Notes: generated by a model from the sequence alone, not told the origin. A stretch of DNA of 64,000 nt from Faecalibacterium sp. UBA1819 (GCA_002315015.1 DCEX01000018.1:93596-157595); one strand, 5' to 3'; shown: positions 52,017 to 63,929, counted from the first letter of the stretch. Numbers and translations are program-made.

Positions 52017-52718
52017 TTATTCAAACATTTCATGCACCATGCGCGCACCGGTGCGCGGGCAAACAAAAATCTCCTGTTTGGCGTTGCAGGTGGCAAGAAA
52101 GACATCCTCCAGCGCAAAGCCCTGCTGTTTCAGCTTTTGAAGCAGGGTGGTCTCGTTTAACGTGCAGAATTTGAAATTTTGGCGTAAAATGCGGCCATCC
52201 ATCACCAAAGTAGTGCACGGATGCTCTGCGTCCGGGTAAATGGAGAGGTCGGCAGGTGTGGCCGGGCGATGTTCTGCCTTGGGCAAAATGCTGATGTGGC
52301 CATTGGTTTCCAGGATGGCGGTGTCCACCTGAGACAAATCAAAGTAACCGGCGGTGCGGCACTGTGTTAAGAATTCAGCGGTATCAATGCGGGCGTGCAG
52401 CAGATTTTTTTCGTAAAGTTTGCCGTGTTCAAAAAGAATCATGGGCTTTCCGTTGAAAAAATTGCGCAAAAGCGCCGATTTGCAGCTGGAAAAATTGATG
52501 AAAAATGCAAAAGCGGCATACACTGCAATGGCGACTAATGCGGGCCAATATTCGCCTTCGAGGTCAATGGCGAGGTCGGCGGCAATGGAACCAACCGTAA
52601 TGCCGCTGATGTAGTCATAAAGATTCATTTGGCTTACTTGACGATTGCCTGCGATTTTTGTGAAAATAAACATGGCAATCACGGACAGCACCGAAGTGTA
52701 AAGAATACGCATAACCAT
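52017..52718 (-). CDS. DUF421 (YetF-like) membrane protein
   Basis: A 233-residue protein with three N-terminal transmembrane helices, the conserved NLYDYISGITVGSIAADLAID, and cytosolic YetF domains containing ILFEHGKLYEKNLLHARI and TAILETNGHISILPK. Members occur in spore-formers (SpoVA/YetF neighbourhood) but their role is not defined. ATG 52718 is 7 bases behind AAAGGAG; the frame extends upstream into the DAGK gene without family similarity. Confidence 0.88.
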   Translation of the reverse strand: MVMRILYTSVLSVIAMFIFTKIAGNRQVSQMNLYDYISGITVGSIAADLAIDLEGEYWPALVAIAVYAAFAFFINFSSCKSALLRNFFNGKPMILFEHGKLYEKNLLHARIDTAEFLTQCRTAGYFDLSQVDTAILETNGHISILPKAEHRPATPADLSIYPDAEHPCTTLVMDGRILRQNFKFCTLNETTLLQKLKQQGFALEDVFLATCNAKQEIFVCPRTGARMVHEMFE

Positions 52719-52866
52719 AAAAAACTCCTTTCCGATATGAAGGGGATAACATACAGCGGATGATTGTTTTTTATTTTTGACCGTCCGCAAGCAAGTTATG
52801 CCGATAGGGTACATTCCAGACAAGTGGAATTTTTCCGCTTTGAAAAAGTCGGTTGGAGCAGAAAGG

Positions 52867-53844
52867 ATGGAAGCATTGAAACATATTTTTATTGTAAATC
52901 CGATTTCGGGAAAGGCAGATGCGGGCCTGTATCTGGTGCCGGATTTAATTGAAGCGGCAAAGCGCAATGAAATTGACTATGAAATTTTGGTGACTGAGTA
53001 TCCCGGCCACGCCAAAGAACTGGCGATGGATTTTGCCGAGCGTTTAGACGCGGTGCGCATTTATGCGTGCGGCGGCGACGGCACGCTGAACGAAGTGACC
53101 GAAGGTGTGTGGCTTTCCAAAAATCCTCATGCGGAAATTGCCTGTGTGCCGTGCGGCTCAGGAAATGATTTTATCCGAAATTTCGGTACGCAGAGCGACT
53201 TTTTAAATCTGGATGCGCTTATCCGCGGTCATGCGGTTGTCATTGACTTGATGCGGACACACCGCGGTGTGTCGGCTGCGATTTGCTCTGTTGGAATTGA
53301 TGCCGACATTGCCTATGGAATTCCGCGCTTTCGCCGTGTGCCGCTGTGCGGCGGCCACATGGCCTATAATCTGTCCATTCTGCAAAGACTGTGCGGCAAA
53401 ATGGGGCGTCGGATGCTGGTGGACTTGGATGGCCGAAGGATGGAGGAAACTTTACTGATTGCCACGGTGTGCAACGGCTCTTACTATGGCGGCGGCTTTT
53501 GCGCCGCGCCGCAAGCCGATTTGCACGACGGTCTGCTGGATGTCATTTTGGTGAAAAAAATCAGCCGTGTACACTTAGCGGGTGTGCTTGCGAAATATAA
53601 AAAAGGGGAACACATCGACGGAACAGAAGTGGCAGCACCGTATCGCTCCATTATGCAGCATTACCGCGCACGCCATGTACGGATTCAGCCCTGTGACGGG
53701 AAAAGCGCCATTGTCAATGTGGACGGAGAGTGCCGCCGAGAAAAAATGCTGGATGTCCAAGCGTTGGAACGTGCCGCCGCATTTGTTTTGCCGGAACATC
53801 TTTGCGAAAAAAGTAAAGTAACGGCGCAGAAGGCAAGTTTTTGA
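52867..53844 (+). CDS. Diacylglycerol kinase family lipid kinase
   Basis: A 325-residue YegS/DgkB-like kinase. Catalytic-domain motifs are FIVNPISGKAD, ACGGDGTLNEV and PCGSGNDFIRNFG; the second domain has CNGSYYGGGFCAAPQADLHDGLLD (in part) and NVDGE. It probably phosphorylates diacylglycerol or a related lipid. ATG 52867 with GGAG upstream; TTG 52876 is also possible behind AAAGGA. Confidence 0.9.
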   Translation: MEALKHIFIVNPISGKADAGLYLVPDLIEAAKRNEIDYEILVTEYPGHAKELAMDFAERLDAVRIYACGGDGTLNEVTEGVWLSKNPHAEIACVPCGSGNDFIRNFGTQSDFLNLDALIRGHAVVIDLMRTHRGVSAAICSVGIDADIAYGIPRFRRVPLCGGHMAYNLSILQRLCGKMGRRMLVDLDGRRMEETLLIATVCNGSYYGGGFCAAPQADLHDGLLDVILVKKISRVHLAGVLAKYKKGEHIDGTEVAAPYRSIMQHYRARHVRIQPCDGKSAIVNVDGECRREKMLDVQALERAAAFVLPEHLCEKSKVTAQKASF

Positions 53845-53918
53845 AGGGTGAGCGGTTTGTTTTTTGCAGTCGAAGAAATTGTGTGCAAAATTTCATAAAA
53901 ATTTTATGGTTTACCCCC

Positions 53919-53947
53919 TTGATTTTTGCAGAGAATGAGGTTAAAAT
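53919..53947 (+). promoter_or_regulatory. Promoter of groES-groEL
   Basis: TTGATT, 17 bp, TAAAAT, just before the CIRCE operator. Confidence 0.85.
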
Positions 53948-53951
53948 AAAC

Positions 53952-53978
53952 TTAGCACTCAGGAAACAAGAGTGCTAA
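53952..53978 (+). promoter_or_regulatory. CIRCE operator (HrcA site)
   Basis: TTAGCACTC, 9 bases, GAGTGCTAA: exact CIRCE consensus, placed right behind the -10 box. HrcA would repress groESL here in the absence of heat stress. hrcA is not in this window. Confidence 0.97.
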
Positions 53979-54013
53979 GTTGTTTATTTTGTTGATTTTA
54001 AATTTTCAAATAG

Positions 54014-54310
<297 letters not shown>

Positions 54311-54375
54311 GAAAATTAGATTGCCGCTATTTTGGAAAAGCGCGGCATTTGACACATTGGAATCCAGATTGATAA

Positions 54376-56031
<1,656 letters not shown>

Positions 56032-56140
56032 TTCGCCCACAGCACTTTGGCATAGCAGTGTGAGTTTGCCAATGCACGCCGCTTGAAATGGTCATGCAGC
56101 AAAAGCCCGTTGCCAGGTGCGCTGTCTTTCGATTTTTGAG

Positions 56141-56176
56141 ACCGATACCCACCACAGGCGGGTATCGGTTTTTTTA
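56141..56176 (+). terminator. Intrinsic terminator after groEL
   Basis: ACCGATACCC/GGGTATCGGT, a perfect 10-bp stem with a 9-nt loop and TTTTTT. Confidence 0.93.
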
Positions 56177-56351
56177 TCTTTTGCAATGCGTCAAAATGGC
56201 GATATTTGCCACCCGCTTGAGCGTATACTTGCCTTTGATTCGGATACGATAAGCGAGGGAACACAAAGGGAAGCCGAGTGTGTTTCCAAGCGCGTATTTT
56301 TGTTAAGGTGTTTGATTGAAAAAAGAAATAGACTGTTTTTTTGAATAGATG

Positions 56352-56370
56352 GGCTGCAAGGCGAAAAACG
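56352..56370 (+). repeat. Middle-segment copy of the dispersed repeat in a gene-free stretch
   Basis: GGCTGCAAGGCGAAAAACGC here resembles the complement of 26701-26718. It lies in the gene-free stretch 56177-56513, which otherwise holds only short AT-rich hairpins such as GAATGC/GCATTT at about 56373-56400. Confidence 0.35.
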
Positions 56371-56513
56371 CAGGAATGCTTTGCAAAAAGCAGGCATTTT
56401 AAAATGCAGATACCACGTTCAAAAGAAAAAGCGGCGTATTTCTACTTTTCAAAAAAGTCCCGAATAACAAGAGTACGAAATGGTGAAATCGAGAATCAAA
56501 GGAGGGCTTTTTG

Positions 56514-56708
56514 ATGAAAAAGCAGCTGACAAGCATGGAGCTGGAGGGCTTTTCCAAGCTGTTGACCACCGAGGCCAACACCATCCAGAAGTACAAGTCT
56601 TATGCGGCGTCTTGTCAAGACCCGGCGCTTTGTGAGCTTTGCGAGGATATGGCCGCAAAGCATAAGCGCCATTACGACATGATTTTGAACGAAATCAACA
56701 AGGGCTAA
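56514..56708 (+). CDS. Small helical protein, spore coat/ferritin-like partner
   Basis: A 64-residue, two-helix protein (LTSMELEGFSKLLTTEANTI, then AASCQDPALCELCEDMAAKHKRHYDMIL, each in part) with three cysteines. ATG 56514 after AAAGGAGGG. The helical-hairpin pattern with Glu and His matches half of a ferritin-like fold and is common ahead of cotF-type genes. It is probably a spore coat component; function inferred from the neighbour 14 bases downstream. Confidence 0.65.
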   Translation: MKKQLTSMELEGFSKLLTTEANTIQKYKSYAASCQDPALCELCEDMAAKHKRHYDMILNEINKG

Positions 56709-56722
56709 GGGAGGAATCAGCT

Positions 56723-56995
56723 ATGAAAGAGCATTGCTTTGACGATTGCGCGATGATGACCGATGCGCTGGACTCGCAAAAGATGATTGCCCAGCAGTAT
56801 AACCACTACGCCGGCGAGTGTTCCACCCAGCAGAAAAAGAACAAGCTTCTTGGTTTGCTGAATGAGGAACACGAAATGCAGTTCCAGGTATTTCAGGAAA
56901 TGGAAAAGCGCGGCTGGTATGAGCCGAAGGATGCCGACGCAAAGCAGGTAAGCCAGGCTTGCCTGCAATTCCGTCAAAAAAAGAAGAACCTGTAA
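56723..56995 (+). CDS. CotF-type spore coat protein
   Basis: A 90-residue protein with a helical region MMTDALDSQKMIAQQYNHYA, GECSTQQKKNKLLGLLNEEHEMQ (in part) and the CotF ending FQEMEKRGWYEPKDADAKQVSQA. These features match the coat F family. Cotranscribed with the preceding small gene; a pair of this kind is expected under mother-cell sporulation control, but no sigma-K box could be identified with confidence. Confidence 0.85.
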   Translation: MKEHCFDDCAMMTDALDSQKMIAQQYNHYAGECSTQQKKNKLLGLLNEEHEMQFQVFQEMEKRGWYEPKDADAKQVSQACLQFRQKKKNL

Positions 56996-57005
56996 TGGAT
57001 TGGCA

Positions 57006-57038
57006 GGGCGCTGTGCTTTCCGTTTAAGCACGGCGCCC
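57006..57038 (+). terminator. Hairpin after the cotF-type gene
   Basis: GGGCGC and GTGCTT pair with AAGCAC and GCGCCC (one mismatch) with a 7-nt loop; only a weak T-tract (TCTTG) follows. Confidence 0.5.
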
Positions 57039-57143
57039 TCTTGCAGCAAAAAAGTACATGGAATATATTGGTGGGAAAAAAGTGAAAAAAGGCGGATGTT
57101 TGCGAAATTTTGGTGTATTTCTGCGCTTTTGCGAGGGTGTTGG

Positions 57144-57172
57144 TTGCATTATTTTTACTAATCAAGTATAAT
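57144..57172 (+). promoter_or_regulatory. Promoter of lon
   Basis: TTGCAT, 17 bp, TATAAT, 120 bases ahead of the lon start. No CIRCE or CtsR box was found. Confidence 0.75.
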
Positions 57173-57291
57173 TATGAAAAATCACTTTCCAAGGTTTCAA
57201 CGGCTGATCGATTGGCAGATCAGTGTTTTTACAGGATAAAATATCAGGCGCGTGTGCAGGGGGGTACGGCGCCGGTAAAAGGAGATCACAT

Positions 57292-59757
57292 ATGGCTGAC
57301 AAAGTAAAAGTTGTATTGGATAAAACGGCGGATATTCTGCGCTTGCCTGCCATTGCCTTGCGTGGTTTGGTGGCGTTTCCGGGAAATGTGATCCACTTTG
57401 AGGTGGGACGCAAAAAATCCGTCGCCGCGATTGAGTGGGCAATGAATAACCATAACTGCGTGTTTTTGACTGCGCAGCGCGATATGGATGTGGAGGACCC
57501 GGGCACAAAGCAGCTGTTTGCTTATGGCGTTGTGGCGGAAATCAAGCAGGTGCTGCGTGTGTCCGACGATTTGGTGAAAGTTCTTGTGGAGGGCCGCTAT
57601 CGTGCCAAAATGCTGACGCTGGATTCCAGCGGACGCTTTTTGCTGGCTTCGACCAAAGCCGCACCTCTGCGCGGCGTGTACTCGGCAGACCCGGCGCGTG
57701 TGGAGGCGCTCATGCGCTCTATCCGCGAAATGTTTGAAACGTATCTTGCCTTGACACAGCGCATGTCCAAGGAGGTTGCTTATCAGATTTTAACATGTGA
57801 GGATGCGGCGCGTTTGTGCGACTATCTGCCCGCAAACATCATGCTGAAATATACAGATAAGCAGGCAATTTTAAACGAGAGCCTGATGACCAACCGCTTG
57901 GAAAAAATTGTGGAAGTGCTGAAAAAAGAAATTCAAGTGCTTCAAATTGAGCGTGATATTCAAGGAAAAGTCAACGAGCAGATGGACAAAAATCAGCGCG
58001 ATTACTATTTGCGTGAGCAAATGCGCTTGATTTCCGACGAGCTGGGCGACTACGAGGACACCCGTACCGAGGCCGAGGAGTACCGCAGCAAGATTGCGGC
58101 GCTGAACTTGGGCGAAGAAGCAACGGAAAAACTGACAAAAGAAGCGGACCGCCTGGCGAAAATGGCGGGAAGCTCGCAGGAAGCGGCAGTCATTCGTACT
58201 TATTTGGATACCTGCCTTGGCTTGCCGTGGAATATTACGACCAAAGACCAGCTGAATATCAAAAAAGCGCAGGCGGAATTGGAGCGCGCTCACTACGGCT
58301 TGAAAAAGGTGAAAGAGCGTATTTTGGAGCTGTTGGCCGTGCGCACCTTTGTGCCGGATATTAAGGGCCAGATTATTTGTTTGGTGGGCCCGCCGGGCGT
58401 GGGCAAAACCAGCATTGCACGCTCTATTGCGGCATGTCTTGGAAGAAAGTATGTGCGCATGTCTTTGGGCGGTGTGCGCGATGAGGCCGAAATCCGCGGC
58501 CATCGCCGGACGTACATCGGCGCAATGCCCGGTAAAATTATCAATGCTGTTATGATGGCAAAAAGCTCGAATCCGCTGATTCTGCTGGATGAGGTGGATA
58601 AGATGGCAAGCGACTTCCGAGGCGACCCTGCTGCCGCTTTGCTGGAAGCGCTGGACCCGGAACAAAATTCCGGTTTCCGTGACCATTATCTCGATTTACC
58701 TTTTGATTTGAGCAAGGTGCTTTTCATCACAACGGCAAACAGTCTGAGCACGATTCCGAAGCCGCTGCTCGACCGTATGGACGTGATTGAGCTTTCCAGC
58801 TATACACGCACAGAGAAATTCCATATTGCAAAGAAGTATCTGCTGCCGAAACAGCTGGAGGCAACGGGGTTGAAAAACCAGGTTCGTGTGCAAAACAGCG
58901 CGTTGTATGGCTTGATTGACGGCTACACAAAAGAGGCGGGCGTGCGCAGCTTGGAGCGCGCTATCACAGAGCTGCTGCGCAAATGCGCCAAGAAAATTGC
59001 ATCTGAGGAAGAAGAAACCAAGATGACCATCGGCGCTTCTCAGCTGGAACCCTTGATGGGGCCGCAGCGTGTCAAACCCTCGTTTTTCAGCCGTGCCAAT
59101 GAGGTGGGCATCGCCAACGGTTTGGCATGGACGAGTGTCGGCGGCGAAGTGCTGCCCATTGAGGTGGTGGACATTCCCGAAGGCAGCGGAAAGCTGGAAG
59201 TAACAGGCTCTTTGGGCGATGTTATGAAGGAAAGCGCAAAGCTGGCGATTACTTATGCCAAGGTACATGCGGATGAATACGGTATTTCCCGCGAGAACTT
59301 TAAAACGCGCGACTTTCATATTCACGCGCCGGAGGGCGCTGTGCCGAAGGATGGCCCGTCTGCCGGCGTAACGCTGACAACAGCGCTGATCTCGTGCCTG
59401 TCGGGGCGTCCTGTGCGCTGTGACGTGGCGATGACCGGCGAAATCACGCTGCATGGGCAGGTGCTGCCGATTGGCGGCTTGAAGGAAAAGAGCATGGCTG
59501 CTTATAAGGAAGGCGCAAAAACAGTGCTGATTCCGAAAGCGAATGTGCCCGATTTGGAGGAAGTGGACGACGAGGTGAAGGCCAACGTGCGTTTTTGCCC
59601 GGTGTCTACTTTGAAAGAGGTGCTGGACCATGCGCTGCTTCCCGCCCCGAAGATGAAAAAAGCACAGAAAAAGGAACAGCCGCAGCTGGCGCAGGAGCCG
59701 GTGGCTGCTATTGTGCCGCAGAACAGCGCGGAGTCCGGTGTGCAGATTACACAGTAA
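57292..59757 (+). CDS. lon: ATP-dependent Lon protease
   Basis: An 821-residue, single-chain AAA+ protease: LON substrate-binding N-domain ([14 protein letters not shown]), coiled coil, Walker [10 protein letters not shown], and the protease domain with Ser690 in KDGPSAGVT and Lys733 in [11 protein letters not shown] 57292 follows AAAGGAG; the upstream in-frame part from 57223 is not family-like. The C-terminal end is Lys/Gln-rich. engB follows 12 bases on, the classical order. Confidence 0.97.
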   Translation: MADKVKVVLDKTADILRLPAIALRGLVAFPGNVIHFEVGRKKSVAAIEWAMNNHNCVFLTAQRDMDVEDPGTKQLFAYGVVAEIKQVLRVSDDLVKVLVEGRYRAKMLTLDSSGRFLLASTKAAPLRGVYSADPARVEALMRSIREMFETYLALTQRMSKEVAYQILTCEDAARLCDYLPANIMLKYTDKQAILNESLMTNRLEKIVEVLKKEIQVLQIERDIQGKVNEQMDKNQRDYYLREQMRLISDELGDYEDTRTEAEEYRSKIAALNLGEEATEKLTKEADRLAKMAGSSQEAAVIRTYLDTCLGLPWNITTKDQLNIKKAQAELERAHYGLKKVKERILELLAVRTFVPDIKGQIICLVGPPGVGKTSIARSIAACLGRKYVRMSLGGVRDEAEIRGHRRTYIGAMPGKIINAVMMAKSSNPLILLDEVDKMASDFRGDPAAALLEALDPEQNSGFRDHYLDLPFDLSKVLFITTANSLSTIPKPLLDRMDVIELSSYTRTEKFHIAKKYLLPKQLEATGLKNQVRVQNSALYGLIDGYTKEAGVRSLERAITELLRKCAKKIASEEEETKMTIGASQLEPLMGPQRVKPSFFSRANEVGIANGLAWTSVGGEVLPIEVVDIPEGSGKLEVTGSLGDVMKESAKLAITYAKVHADEYGISRENFKTRDFHIHAPEGAVPKDGPSAGVTLTTALISCLSGRPVRCDVAMTGEITLHGQVLPIGGLKEKSMAAYKEGAKTVLIPKANVPDLEEVDDEVKANVRFCPVSTLKEVLDHALLPAPKMKKAQKKEQPQLAQEPVAAIVPQNSAESGVQITQ

Positions 59758-59769
59758 GGAGCAAAACTT

Positions 59770-60372
59770 ATGAATTACGCGAAGGCGAGCTTTCAGGCGT
59801 CCTATGGCCTGTCGTCTCAGCTTCCCGCCGCCGACCGCCCGGAAATTGTGTTTTCCGGGCGGTCAAACGTGGGAAAATCCAGTTTGATCAATAAATTGTG
59901 CAACCGAAAAAGTCTGGCCAGAGTGTCGGGAGTGCCGGGAAAAACCGCGACCATCAATTTCTATGAGGTAGACCATGTTTACTTTGTGGACTTGCCCGGC
60001 TACGGTTACGCGAAGGTAGGGCGTGAGGAGCGCCGCCGCTGGGACGAGCTGATCAACAGCTATTTTGCAAAGGCGGAGCGAAGCACGCTGTTGGTGCAGC
60101 TGCTCGACAGCCGCCATGCCCCCAGTGCGGATGACAAAACGATGCTCGAATATCTGCATCATTACGAGATTCCGTTTATTGCGGTGCTGACCAAAGCGGA
60201 CAAGCTGAAAAAAAGCCGGTTTGAAGCCACGGTCAAAGAGTTTGAGCAAATTTGTGCGCCGTATGGCTGTAAAGGCGTTTACTTAACCAGCTCTGACAAT
60301 GGATATGGAATGGATGCCTTGCGCGAGGTGCTGGACTGCGCCGCACAAGCCGATGAGGAGCAGATGCAGTAA
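59770..60372 (+). CDS. engB: Ribosome biogenesis GTP-binding protein EngB/YsxC
   Basis: A 200-residue GTPase for 50S assembly: G1 GRSNVGKSSLINKL, G2 in GKTATIN, G3 DLPGYGYAKV, G4 TKADK and G5 SS. Ribosome site AAGGAG before ATG. It follows lon as in Bacillus. Confidence 0.96.
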   Translation: MNYAKASFQASYGLSSQLPAADRPEIVFSGRSNVGKSSLINKLCNRKSLARVSGVPGKTATINFYEVDHVYFVDLPGYGYAKVGREERRRWDELINSYFAKAERSTLLVQLLDSRHAPSADDKTMLEYLHHYEIPFIAVLTKADKLKKSRFEATVKEFEQICAPYGCKGVYLTSSDNGYGMDALREVLDCAAQADEEQMQ

Positions 60373-60384
60373 GGGGAGAAGAAC

Positions 60385-61179
60385 GTGGCATACGAAAGTT
60401 TAGCGGATGTATACGACGCTTTTAATGAGGATGCAAACTATGAAGCGCTGTATGAGAAAATTCAAAGCGTGCTGCATCGCGCCGGAATCAGCAAGGGGAT
60501 TATTGCCGATTTGGGCTGCGGAACCGGCGATATGACGCTCATGCTGGCGCAAAGCGGCTATGATATGATTGGCATTGACGCTTCGGAGGAAATGCTGTGC
60601 ATTTTGCGGGAAAAAGCAGCCGAGCTGGAAGTGGAAGGCTTGCTGCTTTTACAGCAGGATCTCCGGCAGCTGGATTTGTATGGCACGATTCATGCGGCGA
60701 TTTCGACGTTTGACACGTTTAACCATATCGGCCCTTATGAGGAGTTTGAAAAAGCACTCGTAAGGAGTGCGCTTTTTATCGAGCCGGGCGGCATTTTTCT
60801 GTTTGACCTCAACACGCCCTACAAGCACGAGCATATTCTTGCAAACCACACTTACGAGATGGAAGCGCAGGACGTGCTGTGCTTGTGGAAAAATCGTTAT
60901 GACGAGAAAACCCGCGCAACGCATATCTCGGTGGAAATTCAAGACAAGGAGACAGGCGAGCGGGAAACCGATGCCTTTGTCGAGTACGCCTACGACTTGC
61001 CGCAGGTGCACCGCGCCTGTGAGGAGGCGGGTTTGGATATTCTGGAGATTTGCGATGGGGAAACATTTGGTGAACTGACGCCGACCTCACAGAGATACTG
61101 CATCACCGCTGTGAAGCGCAGCGACAAAAATTGTAATGCCATTTATCAATCGAAGGAGAATGAAGCATGGGAAGATTGA
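60385..61179 (+). CDS. Class I SAM-dependent methyltransferase
   Basis: A 264-residue protein with the SAM-binding motif I ADLGCGTGDMTLML, motif II GIDASEEMLCIL and LFIEPGGIFLFDLNTP. A C-terminal insertion fits small-molecule methyltransferases of this fold. GTG start behind AAGGGGAG. It overlaps hslO by 13 bases. The substrate is unknown. Confidence 0.87.
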   Translation: MAYESLADVYDAFNEDANYEALYEKIQSVLHRAGISKGIIADLGCGTGDMTLMLAQSGYDMIGIDASEEMLCILREKAAELEVEGLLLLQQDLRQLDLYGTIHAAISTFDTFNHIGPYEEFEKALVRSALFIEPGGIFLFDLNTPYKHEHILANHTYEMEAQDVLCLWKNRYDEKTRATHISVEIQDKETGERETDAFVEYAYDLPQVHRACEEAGLDILEICDGETFGELTPTSQRYCITAVKRSDKNCNAIYQSKENEAWED

Positions 61180-62033
61180 TTCGTGCAATTTCTGAAAATG
61201 GCGGCATTTTATTTTGTGCCGTGGATTCTACCGATATTGTGCGCCAAGCGGAAACCTACCATAAAACCAGCGCAGTGACAACGGCCGCACTGGGGCGTTT
61301 GCTGACGGCAGGCGCGATGATGGGCGCGATGCTCAAACACGAGGACGACAGTTTGACATTGCGCATGAAAGGCGACGGCCCTGCCGGAACCATGTTGGTG
61401 GTGGCAAACGGCGCAGGACATGTGAAGGGCTATGTGGCAAATCCGGTGGTAGAGCTGCCGCTGCGCCCGGACGGAAAGCTGAATGTAGGTGCGGCAGTGG
61501 GCCATGACGGAACGCTGACCGTCATTAAGGATATGGGCCTGAAAGAGCCGTATGTGGGGCAGATTCCTCTTGTAAGCGGCGAAGTGGCCGAGGATATTAC
61601 ACAGTACTATGCCGCGAGCGAGCAAATCCCCACGGTGTGTGCGCTGGGAGTTTTAGTAGCGCCTGACCTTTCGGTGCTTTGCGCGGGCGGTTATCTGCTC
61701 CAGCTGCTGCCCGGTGCAACCGAGCAGGAGATTACCATGCTGGAAAATAATATTGCCAAAATGAAAAGCGTGACGGAGATGCTTTCCGAGGGAATGACGC
61801 TGGAAGATATGATGGAGTGCGCCATGGAAGGCTTTTCGCCCAATATTTTGGATGAAAGTGTCACAAGCTATGTCTGCGATTGCAGCGAGGAACGCATTGA
61901 GCGCGCTTTGCTCAGCTTAGGAAAGCAAGAGCTGGAAAGCTTGGCAAAAGAGCAGCCGGAAGCTGAGGTGTGCTGCCAGTTCTGCGATAAGGTGCGCAAA
62001 TTTGATATTTCTACCTTGCTGGAAAAGCTGTAA
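61167..62033 (+). CDS. hslO: Hsp33 redox-regulated chaperone
   Basis: A 288-residue holdase switched on by oxidation. The N-terminal part has the family patterns TTAALGRLLTAGAMMGAML and MKGDGPAGTMLV. The C-terminal redox switch is Cys237-x-Cys239 and Cys270-x2-Cys273, the zinc-binding CxC...CxxC. ATG behind GAAGGAG. It belongs to the lon-engB unit. Confidence 0.96.
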   Translation: MGRLIRAISENGGILFCAVDSTDIVRQAETYHKTSAVTTAALGRLLTAGAMMGAMLKHEDDSLTLRMKGDGPAGTMLVVANGAGHVKGYVANPVVELPLRPDGKLNVGAAVGHDGTLTVIKDMGLKEPYVGQIPLVSGEVAEDITQYYAASEQIPTVCALGVLVAPDLSVLCAGGYLLQLLPGATEQEITMLENNIAKMKSVTEMLSEGMTLEDMMECAMEGFSPNILDESVTSYVCDCSEERIERALLSLGKQELESLAKEQPEAEVCCQFCDKVRKFDISTLLEKL

Positions 62034-62218
62034 GGCTTTCGGCAGTTAAGAGTTTGAAAAAAGAAAGAATGCGGCAAAAGCGGTGAGAGGAAAAATGTCC
62101 CTTTCATCGCTTTTCTTTTGAAGCGGGAAAGGGGACAGGCTTGAAAAGACTTTAGATTTGCTACAATGAAAAACATACCACAAGAGCTGCTCAAGCGCTC
62201 TTAGAAAGGAAGCTTGCT

Positions 62219-62281
62219 ATGATGAAGCAAAATAAAAACACAGTTCGTACTCAAGGAGGTGCAGCATTGGATACCGGATAG
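62219..62281 (+). CDS. Possible 20-residue leader peptide ahead of the broken transporter
   Basis: ATG ATG start with AAAGGAAG upstream, sequence MMKQNKNTVRTQGGAALDTG, stop at 62281. An AAGAGC/GCTCTT hairpin lies just before it (about 62183-62203), and a TACAAT box at 62162 with TTGAAA 15 bp upstream may be its promoter. Leader peptides control many drug-efflux genes, but this could be chance. Confidence 0.3.
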   Translation: MMKQNKNTVRTQGGAALDTG

Positions 62282-62306
62282 AATTGCAATGAATTGAGGG
62301 AGAATA

Positions 62307-63577
62307 ATGATCAATTTTTTCAGAAAGAATCGCTTTTTTGGCGGAATGATTTGTCACAGGGTGACGATTAACCTGGGAGATAGTTTCTTTTATATCGTTG
62401 TCATGTGGGTGCTGTATGACTTGACAAAAGATCCGTTTTATACGGCAATGGGTGGTTTCCTATTTTCTATGGCGGATGCACTCAACTTTTCTGTGGCCCT
62501 ATGATTGACCGGTGCAGGAAAAAATGGCTGCTTTTGATGACCAGTGTGCTTCAGTTTTTTGTGATATTGGGGTTATATCTTTTCTTGCTCCATGGCGAAC
62601 TTCCCATTGGATTGCTGCTGTTGAGCATCCCGATTTTTGATTTGATGTCAAAAATGACATACTCCATTCACAATGCGCTGATTCCTGCTTTGATGAAAAA
62701 AGAAGATTTTATCACAGCCAATACCGTTCTTTCTGTTACCAATACCGGAATTGATTTCATATTTAATGCGGTATCAGGGTTTTTCTTGGCCTTCTTGTGC
62801 CTCGAAACCATTTTTATGATGAATAGCTTAATCAATTTGACGGCGCTTGTAATAGCAATCTTTTTATTTCGCAAAATGCCCCTGCAAGACAAAGTCGGCG
62901 AGAATGAAACGAAAAACGCTTTTGGCGCTTTGCAGGATGTTTGGAAAAACTATTGGGACGATTAAAAAAAGGGGATGGCTTTTATAACAAATAAAACCAT
63001 TCTTTCACTAATGATTCCTTTAATTGGTCTCAGTTTGTTTTACGCTGTGATGCTGGTGAATTTGCCGGTATTGTCCGACCGTATTTTTGGCTCGGCAATG
63101 GGGTATGGATTCATGCTCACGCTGTTGGCAGTGGGTTCGATGAGCGGCGCTGCGTTCAGCAGACATCTTACAAAACGTTTTACGCTTGGAAAGCTTTTTC
63201 CGCTGCTTTTCCTCTGGGGTGGGGCTTCTTGGATTTTGGCAGCGTTTTTGATTCATTCGGCGCCGCTGCTGGGTATGGCGTTTCTTGTAAGCGCCTCCAC
63301 GGCCTTGGGAGCTGTTAATATTATTTTCGGAACAATTTTTCAGCAAATTCCGTCCGAAAACATGATTGCACGGGTGAATACCGTGAATTTAAGTTTGATT
63401 GCAATTGCCTCACTGCTCGGTTCTTTATTCGGCGGGATGATTGCGAAACTTTCCGCTGATTTTGCACCGTTTGTTTTGTGCGGTGTGGGATACTTGCTCA
63501 TTGCTTTGATGATGAAAGCTAACATGCGAGTGAAAACACTTCCCAAGATTGATGCGGTCGGTGAAAACATTTTATAA
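62307..63577 (+). pseudogene. MFS transporter broken by a frameshift and a nonsense codon
   Basis: Together three open segments encode about 420 residues with 12 likely helices of a major-facilitator efflux protein. Segment 1 (62307-62504) ends after ADALNFSV; adding one G in GTGGCCCTA at about 62494 restores SVGPMIDRC and the frame of segment 2 (62501-62965). A TAA at 62963 then interrupts the same frame, and segment 3 (62975-63577) continues without loss. Family motifs such as the GPMIDR helix 2-3 loop and NTVLSVTNTGIDF remain. Similar to transporters near bacteriocin and macrolide-efflux genes; the substrate is unknown. Recent decay is likely, because only two lesions are visible. Confidence 0.85.
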
Positions 63578-63591
63578 TTTGTAATAGAAGA

Positions 63592-63632
63592 CTGCTCCCA
63601 TGGCAAGCGATGCACTTTTGCTGTGGGAGCAG
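63592..63632 (+). terminator. Hairpin after the broken transporter
   Basis: CTGCTCCCA pairs with TGGGAGCAG over a 23-nt loop containing GCAA/TTGC; a weak T-tract follows. Confidence 0.45.
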
Positions 63633-63743
63633 ATTTCCTTGCGATACAGACAGATAGAGCCAGAGGAAAAAGAGCGTTTGAAAGCGGCTAAAACAGGTGT
63701 ATTTTTAGGCCGAAAACTTTTTTTGGTTTTTTTGAAAAAACTC

Positions 63744-63772
63744 TTGACTTTTGTAGAAATATCGGTTAAAAT
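63744..63772 (+). promoter_or_regulatory. Promoter of tRNA-Gly
   Basis: TTGACT, 17 bp, TAAAAT, 34 bases before the tRNA. Confidence 0.88.
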
Positions 63773-63806
63773 AAATATCGTCGCTCGGGGAGAGCGGACG
63801 AAACAC

Positions 63807-63882
63807 GCGGATTTAGCTCATCTGGTAGAGCGCCACCTTGCCAAGGTGGAGGTAGCGAGTTCGAGCCTCGTAATCCGCTCCA
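63807..63882 (+). tRNA. tRNA-Gly (anticodon GCC)
   Basis: A 76-base cloverleaf with encoded CCA. Acceptor GCGGATT/AATCCGC, D-arm GCTC/GAGC, anticodon stem CCACC/GGTGG with loop TTGCCAA, T-loop TTCGAGC. Confidence 0.97.
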
Positions 63883-63929
63883 TTTGTTGGCTTTCAGAAA
63901 AAAGTTTTTGAAAAAGAATGAAAAAATTC

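Noticed and set aside
57292..57320. Shared start MADKVKV in Lon and MiaA
   Set aside because: Only seven residues and unrelated proteins; coincidence.
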